Of a stretch of DNA of 8,179 nt, positions 1 through 5,773 are shown one piece after another. Made by a program: the position numbers and the translations under genes. Origin of the DNA: Clostridiales bacterium (lineage in GTDB: Bacteria; Bacillota_A; Clostridia; Saccharofermentanales; Saccharofermentanaceae). Numbering within the stretch: position 1 is the stretch's first letter; every line of letters begins with the position of its first letter. The DNA lies in the NCBI GenBank assembly GCA_024695545.1, contig JAILHZ010000104.1, positions 1 through 8,179 on the forward strand, written 5' to 3'. The notes beneath the pieces were generated by a model. It did not search any database. It saw only the letters and a program-made list of their open reading frames with translations, and was not told where the DNA came from.

Positions 1-106
1 GATTATAGGGATTACGCACGAGGACGAAGCCTTCTTTGATCCGGTTACAGAGCCACTCGGAATAAAAGGCCGGAATATCGGTGCGCATGCCTGTCTGGAT
101 GATCAT
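1..106 (-). CDS. DUF1848 family protein (N-terminal part, runs off the window)
   Basis: Only the first 35 codons are present; the gene continues beyond position 1. The peptide begins MIIQTGMRTDIPAFYSEW and continues through a Lys-Glu-Gly-Phe-Val-Leu-Val-Arg-Asn-Pro-Tyr-Asn stretch. This start (RTDIPAFYSEW, then VLVRNP) is the one I know from DUF1848 proteins, an uncharacterised bacterial family. The start is well set: AAAGGAG lies at 115-121, 8 nt upstream, inside the end of the sirtuin gene. The ATG overlaps the sirtuin stop as ATGA, so the two are probably translationally coupled. Its place as the third gene after a macrodomain and a class M sirtuin suggests it works with the ADP-ribosylation pair; that is inference. 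No catalytic residues can be judged from this fragment. Confidence 0.8.
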   Translation of the reverse strand, partial: MIIQTGMRTDIPAFYSEWLCNRIKEGFVLVRNPYN

Positions 107-930
107 GGTTTCAGCTCCTTTAGGACCTCGCCGATATCGCCCGTGATCAGGATCGCCTGGTCCTTGATCTCCTCCGGACAGATGGCTTCTTCGAAGTTGA
201 TGCAGGCATAGGTCGCCTGCGGATTCTGCGCGGTCATTCTCCAGAACGGATACTTAATGATGACCGGTGTGTTGTATCCGACACCCAGTTCCAGGAAAAG
301 AATTTTCCCCGACTTATGCGTTTCCAGAAATACTTCGTATCTCGAGCACGCAAGTTTCCATCCGTCATCCTCGACAAACTTATCGTCGGAACGAAGATTC
401 ATGGTAAGCGGTTTCCCGCACTTCGGACATCTCGGGATCAGCTCGGACGGGATACGCATATCCTTCTGCTGCTCGTACATTTTCTTTATCATCTCTTCGT
501 TATCGTAGGTGTCCTGTGTACAGGGCTCCGTGCACTGGAAAAGGCCGTAATCCCCCTGAGTATAAAAGAGCCGTTCCTTATCGAATCCCGCCTTCTGGAA
601 GCAGTGATCCACGTTCGTCGTTAGGACAAAATAGTCCTTGTCCTTCACCAGCGAAAAGAGGTCGTCGTACACAGGTTTCGGCGCATCCAGATAACGGTTG
701 ATGTAGATGTATCTGGACCAGTACGCCCACATGATCTCCGGCTCCATTCCCAGCACATGAAAGCCGCCGGTATACATGTCCGTGAAGCCGTACTTTTCAG
801 AAAAGTCGGAAAAGTATTTCTCGAACCGCTCACCGCTATAGATAAAGCCCGCCGAAGTAGAAAGACCCGCGCCGGCACCGATCACGACAGCATCCGCCTC
901 GGATAGGGCTTGCTTCAGTTTTTCATACAT
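103..930 (-). CDS. Class M sirtuin (SirTM-like), probable protein ADP-ribosyltransferase
   Basis: A 275-residue cytoplasmic sirtuin. The NAD-binding motif is GAGAGLSTSAG (residues 18-28) and the ribose/nicotinamide motif TTNVDH is at 104-109. A structural zinc site is visible as C133-x3-C137 and C168-x2-C171, and a late LELGVGYNTPVIIKYPFW block (214-230) matches class M proteins. Classical deacetylase sirtuins have a catalytic His before Gly in the 'HG' motif; here that place reads Gln125-Gly-Asp. This is the substitution known for SirTM enzymes, which ADP-ribosylate a protein (a lipoylated GcvH-like carrier in staphylococci and streptococci). So I expect a transferase rather than a deacetylase; the substrate here is unknown. 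I chose the ATG at 930, preceded by GAGGTGA at 936-942. A possible GTG at 939 lies inside that ribosome site. It overlaps the macrodomain gene by 8 bp and DUF1848 by 4 bp. Confidence 0.9.
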   Translation of the reverse strand: MYEKLKQALSEADAVVIGAGAGLSTSAGFIYSGERFEKYFSDFSEKYGFTDMYTGGFHVLGMEPEIMWAYWSRYIYINRYLDAPKPVYDDLFSLVKDKDYFVLTTNVDHCFQKAGFDKERLFYTQGDYGLFQCTEPCTQDTYDNEEMIKKMYEQQKDMRIPSELIPRCPKCGKPLTMNLRSDDKFVEDDGWKLACSRYEVFLETHKSGKILFLELGVGYNTPVIIKYPFWRMTAQNPQATYACINFEEAICPEEIKDQAILITGDIGEVLKELKP

Positions 931-1720
931 TACGATCACCTCGATTCAGAAGGTTCTGGTAAAACAGAAGATCAATATCCTTAAACACATTGAAAAGCAC
1001 TTTGATCCCGCTTCCGGTCGTATCCAGATATTCCTTCACCGTCGCCACGGCGATCTCCGCTGCTCTTTCATTCGGAAACATAAATACACCGGTAGAAATG
1101 CAGCAGAGGGCGACACTCGAAAGACCGGTTTCATCCGCCAGTTTCAGGATCGACCGATAGCAGGATGCCAGATCGTCTTCATTTTGTTTCGTCAGAACGT
1201 GCTGCACGATCGGGCCGACGGTGTGGATGATATACTTAGCCGGAAGATTAAATGCCGGCGTGATCTTGGCGCCTCCGGTCGGTTCCGGATATCCCTGTTT
1301 CTCGATAATGTCATTGCAGTAAAGCCGGAGCTGGATGCCGGCCTTGGAACCCAGGATGTTGTCCAGACATGAATGCAGCCACTGATAGCAGCCGGTGAAG
1401 CCGGAATTAGCCGGATTTACCACAGCATCCACCGCTAGCCTGGACATATCTCCCTGCCATAGATAGATCCGTGCATCCGAGCTGATGGGCTTAAGATCCT
1501 CTATTCTCACAATGCCTTCCGCTTCATTTTCCGCCGTCAGATATTCATCCTGAATCTTCAGAAATTCATCACTGATCGGATCGGGCATACGGATATTCAT
1601 AAGACCCCGAAGGAGATCTTTCTGTTCCTGTTCGCCGGCAGGTATTTCCACTTCGGCTGCATCCGACCTCTCCGCCAGAAGCTGCTTGATCAGCCAGATT
1701 CTCTGCTCATCATGATTCAT
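923..1720 (-). CDS. Zinc-type macrodomain protein, probable protein-ADP-ribose hydrolase
   Basis: A 265-residue protein with a helical N-terminal extension (about 1-80) followed by a macrodomain (about 83-260). Visible signatures are VVNPANSG (100-107), GCYQWLHSCLDN (110-121), PTGGAKITPAFNLPAKYIIHTVGPI (147-171) and STGVFMFP (209-216). The Cys111-x4-His116-x-Cys118 pattern matches the zinc ligands of the zinc macrodomain class that pairs with SirTM and removes mono-ADP-ribose from proteins. So this is probably the eraser for the sirtuin encoded next. The usual VNAAN reads VNPAN here, a mild oddity. Start: GAGGAG at 1728-1733 lies 7 nt before the ATG at 1720, which is better than a TTG further upstream at 1738. 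A short reading frame ends 4 nt before this start, so translation may be coupled. Cytoplasmic; no signal peptide. Confidence 0.9.
   Translation of the reverse strand: MNHDEQRIWLIKQLLAERSDAAEVEIPAGEQEQKDLLRGLMNIRMPDPISDEFLKIQDEYLTAENEAEGIVRIEDLKPISSDARIYLWQGDMSRLAVDAVVNPANSGFTGCYQWLHSCLDNILGSKAGIQLRLYCNDIIEKQGYPEPTGGAKITPAFNLPAKYIIHTVGPIVQHVLTKQNEDDLASCYRSILKLADETGLSSVALCCISTGVFMFPNERAAEIAVATVKEYLDTTGSGIKVLFNVFKDIDLLFYQNLLNRGDRNV
936..942 (-). promoter_or_regulatory. Ribosome binding site that decides the sirtuin start
   Basis: On the minus strand GAGGTGA stands 5 nt before the ATG at 930. The alternative upstream start (GTG at 937-939) is part of this same motif, so it cannot be served by it. 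The site lies inside the last codons of the macrodomain gene. Confidence 0.75.
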
Positions 1721-1724
1721 CGGC

Positions 1725-1781
1725 TCACTCCTCTTCAAAAGGTATATACCATATATGTTCAGATAGTTTTTGCAGTTCCAT
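1725..1781 (-). pseudogene. Short frame resembling the N-terminus of an MBL-fold hydrolase; deletion scar or leader peptide
   Basis: AAAGGAG (1787-1793) is followed after 5 nt by an ATG opening an 18-codon frame, MELQKLSEHIWYIPFEEE, which ends with TGA. From memory, this matches the opening of a group of metallo-beta-lactamase-fold hydrolases that start 'xLxKLSEHIWYxPxEEERDRP'. The frame stops exactly at the EEE codons. Those codons (GAA GAG GAG) also supply the GAGGAG ribosome site of the macrodomain gene, whose ATG begins 4 nt after the TGA. The rest of the hydrolase, including its HxHxDH metal motif, is absent. The simplest reading is a hydrolase gene deleted down to its first codons, leaving a translated leader coupled to the macrodomain gene. 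A functional leader peptide is possible. It starts 17 nt after the nitrilase stop codon ends. Confidence 0.5.
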
Positions 1782-1798
1782 CTTTTCTCCTTTACTCA

Positions 1799-2674
1799 TT
1801 ACCAGTGAACGAACTCTCCGCCGATCACGCCCCGCACTTCGGGATCAGCAAGGATCCCGTACTTCTCGGGTCGTCTGTATTTGTCGCCCATGATGTCGTT
1901 GCTTCGGTGTCCTCTCAGCTGATCCAGATCGAGTTCCGCGATATACACACCCGGCTCGCCCGGTGCTTCCAGTACGCACATATCTCTCACGCCCGGCTCA
2001 TCCCGAAGCCACGGCACGCCGTCGAAAAGCGTCGAGTGACCGTTGCAATCCGGCTGTCCTTCCGGGTAGTTGCAGGTCGCTACCGCCACCATGTTTTCGT
2101 AAGATCTAGCTCGAAGAGTGGAAAGCCGGTTGATCTCCATAGGACAGGCATTCGGCGCCAGGATCAGTTCCGCACCTTTGAGCATCAGGATTCGGGCGCT
2201 CTCCGGAAATTCTCTGTCGAAGCAGATCATGGATCCGAACTTTACTTTTCCTCTTCCGAAATCCAGGTCCGCGACGTAGAAATCATCTCCGCCACTTAAG
2301 ACTTTTTCATCGGCAAAAGCACATGGATGTACCTTTGAATAGTGAAGGATCTCTTTCCCTGTCCGATCAAAGAAGATCACGGAATTCAGCGGCTTCGGCT
2401 CGTGTTCTTCTAAGAAAGTGATGCCGATCGCCATCTGAAGCTCAGAGGCAAGATCCCGGAACGTTTTGACGAACTCACTGTCTTTTTTGATAGCGAGTTT
2501 GCGTATTTCGGCTTCATCCTGTGGAAGCGCATATCCGTCGCTCCACATCTCCGGAAAAAGCGCCACATCCGCGCCCTTTTCTTTTGCTTCCTCACAGGCC
2601 TTTTTCCCGATCAGAAGATTCTCATCAAGATCCTTACCGGGAAGGATCTGAAGTAATGCTATTTTCAGGTTCAT
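1799..2674 (-). CDS. Carbon-nitrogen hydrolase (nitrilase superfamily amidohydrolase)
   Basis: A 291-residue protein, normal for a single-domain carbon-nitrogen hydrolase, predicted to cleave an amide or carbamoyl C-N bond in the cytoplasm. The Glu-Lys-Cys triad is visible: Glu42 in FPEMWSDGY, Lys114 in HYSKVHPCAF and Cys151 in GSMICFDREFPE. The LILAPNACPMEINR block after the cysteine and the SYENMVAVATCNYP block near residue 200 fit N-carbamoyl/omega-amidase-like members, but the substrate cannot be named. I chose the ATG at 2674 because the mature family start (KIALLQI) follows at once. A GTG at 2701 would add nine Lys-rich residues and has no better ribosome site; the site for 2674 is also weak (GTGAGAG). 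The gene ends 17 nt before the next ribosome-served ATG, so it is probably cotranscribed with the macrodomain-sirtuin group. Confidence 0.88.
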   Translation of the reverse strand: MNLKIALLQILPGKDLDENLLIGKKACEEAKEKGADVALFPEMWSDGYALPQDEAEIRKLAIKKDSEFVKTFRDLASELQMAIGITFLEEHEPKPLNSVIFFDRTGKEILHYSKVHPCAFADEKVLSGGDDFYVADLDFGRGKVKFGSMICFDREFPESARILMLKGAELILAPNACPMEINRLSTLRARSYENMVAVATCNYPEGQPDCNGHSTLFDGVPWLRDEPGVRDMCVLEAPGEPGVYIAELDLDQLRGHRSNDIMGDKYRRPEKYGILADPEVRGVIGGEFVHW

Positions 2675-2732
2675 TTTATCTCTCACTTTACTCTTTTTCA
2701 CAAGAACAGATGGTTTTTCTTCTTTCTCTTGA

Positions 2733-4076
2733 TTAGATTTCCGCTGATGGATTTAGAATCGGAAGTTCAACATCATTCTTTACAAACGTGCACATGTATA
2801 TAGGGAGATATCGCGTTCTCTCTTCCCTCGACACATTGTATCCAGAGAACACAATCGCTTCGAGGATATCAAATTCTTCATTATTCAAGCAGTTCGTCAA
2901 AGCAGAATGCACATAGTAGTCTTTTCCACTTTTAATCTCGATGGGAAGGATATGTCCATTATGTTCAATTACACAATCCAACTCACCTAGCCGCTTGCTG
3001 TTGTAATAGTATGTATCAAACCCATGAGCACACAGTTCCTGCATCACCGCGTTCTCATATATGCCTCCACAATTGATTGTTTTATTCTCTGAAAGAATTC
3101 CAAGTTTCATAGACGGTCCGTATATATCTGTTAGCAGTCCAACATCAGACATATATAGTTTTACAAGACTGCTTTTCATATTCTGATTAAGAGCGATTTT
3201 CGGTTCCGTAGCATTATATACACAGATCGTAACTCCGGCGCTTTTGAGCCATAAGAAACTGTCTTCTACACGTTCGAATTTCAATCCTTTCTTTATATCT
3301 GCAAAGTTAAACCTCCTATTTTGCTTCAGCAATTCGGATGGTACCAGTTCATAGACCGATTGAAGCATCAGTTTCTTTTCTTTCGCTTCGTACTTCGTAA
3401 AGTCTCTTTTATATTCAGAGATGATGTTTTTCTGAATCGATGAAACTTTTCTAATATCACCACTTTCCACAAATTCATTCACACAGGCAGGCATGCCGCC
3501 AACAACCAAATATCTTCTGAATTGTTCCATCATCTTATTGTGGACGTTTTCCGTTACTTCTTTGTCTTCATCGAAGCATTCCCTCAAATAGTCTATTACT
3601 TCATCTTTTACGCCACACGCCCATAAGAACTCTATAAAATCGAGTGGATACATGGTTATCTCATCTAAATATCCAACAGGTGCAGATCGCAGATCTATTA
3701 GCTCTACCCCTAAGAGTGAGCCACTCAGTATGTATTTGAAACTCCCATCATCAACCCAGAATTTAATTTTCGTTACAATATCCTTATACTCCTGAACTTC
3801 ATCCAGAAAAAGGATCGTCTGGCCTTCTGTAAGACTTCTGTTTAACGAAGCAGAAATACTTATCTTTAAATCCTCTGTTGATTTACTGTTTTCAAATACA
3901 GCCACCAGCTCCGGATTTTTGATGAAGTTTATTTCTATGTAATCAGCATTCTTCTGTTTCAAACAGTTTCTAATCAGATACGTCTTACCAACTTGTCGCG
4001 CTCCACTGACAAGCATCGCATTCCGACCATCCGTTATCCAACTGTTAATGGCTGTCTCCAAGTGTCTCTTAAGCAT
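2733..4076 (-). CDS. AAA-type ATPase with DUF4143/PD-(D/E)xK-like C-terminus
   Basis: A 447-residue protein of the AAA_14-DUF4143 type, abundant in anaerobes and of unproven function. Walker A is GARQVGKT (25-32), Walker B is TILFLDEV (87-94), and a sensor-like YILSGSLLG follows (115-123). The RYLVVGGMPACVNEFVES block (188-205) and the GIYENAVMQEL block (338-348) are typical of the family. The C-terminal part carries a PD-(D/E)xK-like core: Glu341, GELDCVIE with Asp367, and IEIKSGK with Glu380 and Lys382. Start: ATG at 4076 with AGGAG at 4087-4091, 10 nt upstream, a little long. Its DNA is visibly richer in A+T than the genes on both sides and it has its own promoter and repeat array, which suggests later acquisition. 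No clear terminator follows, so its transcript may run on into the nitrilase gene. It may relate to mobile-element or defence functions, but nothing here proves that. Confidence 0.9.
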   Translation of the reverse strand: MLKRHLETAINSWITDGRNAMLVSGARQVGKTYLIRNCLKQKNADYIEINFIKNPELVAVFENSKSTEDLKISISASLNRSLTEGQTILFLDEVQEYKDIVTKIKFWVDDGSFKYILSGSLLGVELIDLRSAPVGYLDEITMYPLDFIEFLWACGVKDEVIDYLRECFDEDKEVTENVHNKMMEQFRRYLVVGGMPACVNEFVESGDIRKVSSIQKNIISEYKRDFTKYEAKEKKLMLQSVYELVPSELLKQNRRFNFADIKKGLKFERVEDSFLWLKSAGVTICVYNATEPKIALNQNMKSSLVKLYMSDVGLLTDIYGPSMKLGILSENKTINCGGIYENAVMQELCAHGFDTYYYNSKRLGELDCVIEHNGHILPIEIKSGKDYYVHSALTNCLNNEEFDILEAIVFSGYNVSREERTRYLPIYMCTFVKNDVELPILNPSAEI

Positions 4077-4089
4077 ATTGGCATCACTC

Positions 4090-4108
4090 CTATATAGTGA
4101 TTATATAG
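4090..4108. repeat. Inverted repeat over the -10 box, candidate operator
   Basis: CTATATA (4090-4096) and TATATAG (4102-4108) are perfect inverted arms around the 5-bp centre GTGAT. The repeat covers the -10 box and the start-point region of the ATPase promoter, where a bound repressor would block transcription. AT-rich arms can occur by chance, so the operator role is inference. Confidence 0.5.
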
Positions 4109-4128
4109 AGAAATCGCCACTTTTTCAA
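4100..4128 (-). promoter_or_regulatory. Near-consensus sigma-A promoter of the ATPase gene
   Basis: On the minus strand a -35 TTGAAA (4123-4128) is separated by exactly 17 bp from a perfect -10 TATAAT (4100-4105). The start codon follows 23 nt after the -10 box, so the leader is short. The -35 lies inside the gene-proximal unit of the 32-bp-spaced repeat array, and the -10 lies inside an inverted repeat. Confidence 0.8.
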
Positions 4129-4225
4129 TGCAAAAACAATCTGAATTTCCACTTTTTCCATGGTTTTTCCTTAGTTTTTTCCACTTTTTCCATGAAAAAT
4201 CATTCGAAATTTCCACTTTTTCCAT
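4114..4225. repeat. Four 16-bp direct repeats at an exact 32-bp spacing upstream of the ATPase gene
   Basis: The unit TTTCCACTTTTTCCAT (minus strand ATGGAAAAAGTGGAAA) is identical at 4146-4161, 4178-4193 and 4210-4225. A fourth copy at 4114-4129 matches 13 of 16 bases. All four starts are exactly 32 bp apart, and the 16-bp spacers between them differ in sequence. Because 32 is not a multiple of three, this is not a repeated peptide. It is close to three helical turns, so all units face the same side of the DNA. In the gene-proximal copy a changed base turns ATGGAAA into ATTGAAA, making the -35 TTGAAA. The array fills the gap between the transglutaminase-like gene and the ATPase gene. It is probably a binding array for a regulator of the ATPase gene, or an element-specific repeat. 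Confidence 0.85.
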
Positions 4226-4240
4226 AACGCAAGGCTTTCT

Positions 4241-4942
4241 TCACAGCTTCCGCATCCGCGCCACGTTCCGGTTCATGACTTTTCTTCCGTAGTGGACATA
4301 GGCGAAGTCCTTGATTTTGCTCCATGTCTGCTTGTGAAGAGTAAAGAAAGTATCCGGATCGTCGAAGGTTCCGAAGTCTTTCACCATCGATGCATTCTGC
4401 ACGAAAAGATCCAGTCCCCGCCAGGTCAGATCCAGTTCTGTCAGGTCCGGAACCGAGATGGCATATTTCTGAAAAGGCCCCTTCTTCGGATTCTCCTTCT
4501 TCTTCACGCCCTGCACATAGGCTTCGTCCGTGATTACGCCTTCCAGCGCGATCCATTTCCCGTCATAGAAAACCTCCACCCAGGTATGGGCGATCGTTTT
4601 TGGTGCAAGGATCGAGATGATGCCCGAGGTCGCCCCTTTCTGAAAGCACTTGCTGACTTCCGATCCGTGCAGTCGGCAGGGAATCCCGCATCCGCGAAGA
4701 AGCGCCATGAGAAGTGTAGCCTTGGTGTTGCACTGACCGTATCCGTCTGCGAGCACCTCTTCTGCGGTGAGCGTGTCGGAGCGGTTATATCCGAAAAGGA
4801 TCTCATTTCGGACATAGTCATAGATCGCGCCAATTCTGTCGAATGTGTCGAGGTTTTCCCAGCCACGAGACTCGATCAGATTTCGGATCGGTGCGGCGTC
4901 ATAGTTTACCATCGGGGTCTTTTTAAGATATTTATTTTCCAT
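4241..4942 (-). CDS. Transglutaminase-like cysteine protease-fold protein
   Basis: A 233-residue protein of the transglutaminase-like superfamily, with no signal peptide or membrane segment, so probably cytoplasmic. The core is visible: Cys71 in DGYGQCNTKATLLMALLRGCGIPCRL, His119 in IAHTWVEVFYDGKW, and then the position that normally carries the catalytic Asp, which reads Glu134 in IALEGVI. The Cys and His favour an active thiol enzyme (peptidase or amidase); the Asp-to-Glu change is unusual, and Asp139 nearby could serve instead. Start: ATG at 4942 with AGAGG at 4949-4953, 6 nt upstream. It follows the AraC-type gene by 50 bp on the same strand and is probably cotranscribed with it. The C-terminal ~60 residues are basic (RKVMNRNVARMRKL). 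The substrate is unknown. Confidence 0.85.
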   Translation of the reverse strand: MENKYLKKTPMVNYDAAPIRNLIESRGWENLDTFDRIGAIYDYVRNEILFGYNRSDTLTAEEVLADGYGQCNTKATLLMALLRGCGIPCRLHGSEVSKCFQKGATSGIISILAPKTIAHTWVEVFYDGKWIALEGVITDEAYVQGVKKKENPKKGPFQKYAISVPDLTELDLTWRGLDLFVQNASMVKDFGTFDDPDTFFTLHKQTWSKIKDFAYVHYGRKVMNRNVARMRKL

Positions 4943-4992
4943 ACTGTGCCTCTTTTCTTTTCATTTCTGGCATCAGTATAGAAAAACGGGGA

Positions 4993-5742
4993 TTAATAAA
5001 CTTTCAGAAATTCGCTATCTTTTATGGTGCTTCTCGCCGGAAGTCCCATGAGTCTTTTTACCGTGGAAGCAAAATGCGACGGTGAGTCAAAGCCCGCATC
5101 CATCGCGGCATCCGTGATCTTTCTTCCGCTTAAGATATCCTGGAATACTCTCTCCAGCTGGTGCAGGAGAAGATAGTCTTTTAATGTAATCCCCACCTGC
5201 TCTGAGAAAAGATGCGACAGACGGGACGAAGAAAGATGCAGTTCTTCCGCAAAATGGTCGATGGAGTGATCCGTGCAGCTGCAGTTTTCCAGCATGGAAA
5301 GGAACTCCATGATGCGCTCGTCCAAGTGCTTTTCGCAAGGTCCTGCGCCAATCACCTCATAGAGTTTTTGCATCAGTTTCGTGTAAGGTGCTTTTGAAAA
5401 AGAATCCATCATCGGACGGGCAAGCGCGGCCAATTCTTCCGCCTGAGCATCTTCCAGTGCGAAATACTCTTTCCCGCTAAGAAGCGCGCTCAGTTTCCGC
5501 CCCATATCCGAGGCAGGCTCAATCACGCAGGTAAAAAGAAGCCCGTCATGAAACTTCACGGCATGTTTCACATTGACATTCACGAACAGGCAGCGGTCGT
5601 GGATCTTCTCCTTCCCCACCTTCATCTCCGGGACACCCTCAAGGAACAGGAAAAACTGGATCATGCCGTGGCTGTGCGTCGCGGCTTCCAGATGATCCGT
5701 CAGTGAAGCAATCTTATCGATATCCCAGTAGATCCGGTTCAT
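4993..5742 (-). CDS. AraC-family transcriptional regulator
   Basis: A 249-residue regulator. The N-terminal half (about 1-130) looks like a cupin-type sensor domain, with HSHG (23-26) in a cupin-like setting and a KHAVKFH segment near 59-65. The C-terminal half carries the double helix-turn-helix of AraC proteins: first about 158-180 (DHFAEELHLSSSRLSHLF), second about 207-229 (ITDAAMDAGFDSPSHFASTVKRLMG). The family binds direct repeats near promoters and responds to a small ligand; the ligand is unknown. I chose the ATG at 5742 because the sensor domain starts there and AAAGGA lies 8 nt upstream. A longer upstream extension would overlap the previous gene and is low-complexity. It starts 31 bp after the phosphotransferase-like/GNAT gene. 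It may control this cluster, though no operator can be pointed to. Confidence 0.88.
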   Translation of the reverse strand: MNRIYWDIDKIASLTDHLEAATHSHGMIQFFLFLEGVPEMKVGKEKIHDRCLFVNVNVKHAVKFHDGLLFTCVIEPASDMGRKLSALLSGKEYFALEDAQAEELAALARPMMDSFSKAPYTKLMQKLYEVIGAGPCEKHLDERIMEFLSMLENCSCTDHSIDHFAEELHLSSSRLSHLFSEQVGITLKDYLLLHQLERVFQDILSGRKITDAAMDAGFDSPSHFASTVKRLMGLPARSTIKDSEFLKVY

Positions 5743-5773
5743 GCCTTTAGTCCTTTGCCTCCTGCTCACTTTT

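Noticed and set aside
1741..1750. GGTATATACC, a perfect 10-bp palindrome
   Set aside because: It lies in codons of the short leader frame (Trp-Tyr-Ile-Pro), is AT-rich and has no matching promoter element, so chance is likely.
1712..2299. A long plus-strand frame opposite the nitrilase gene
   Set aside because: It is the antisense shadow of a clear nitrilase with intact catalytic triad; it has no ribosome site or family resemblance.
4034..4225. A 63-codon minus-strand frame starting in the repeat array (begins Met-Glu-Lys-Val-Glu)
   Set aside because: It is made of the repeat units, overlaps the true ATPase start in another frame and has no ribosome site. The 32-bp period shifts frame at each unit.
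4114..4225. Reading of the 16-bp repeats as a CRISPR array
   Set aside because: Repeats and spacers of 16 bp are far too short, there are four units only, no cas genes nearby, and the array sits on a promoter.
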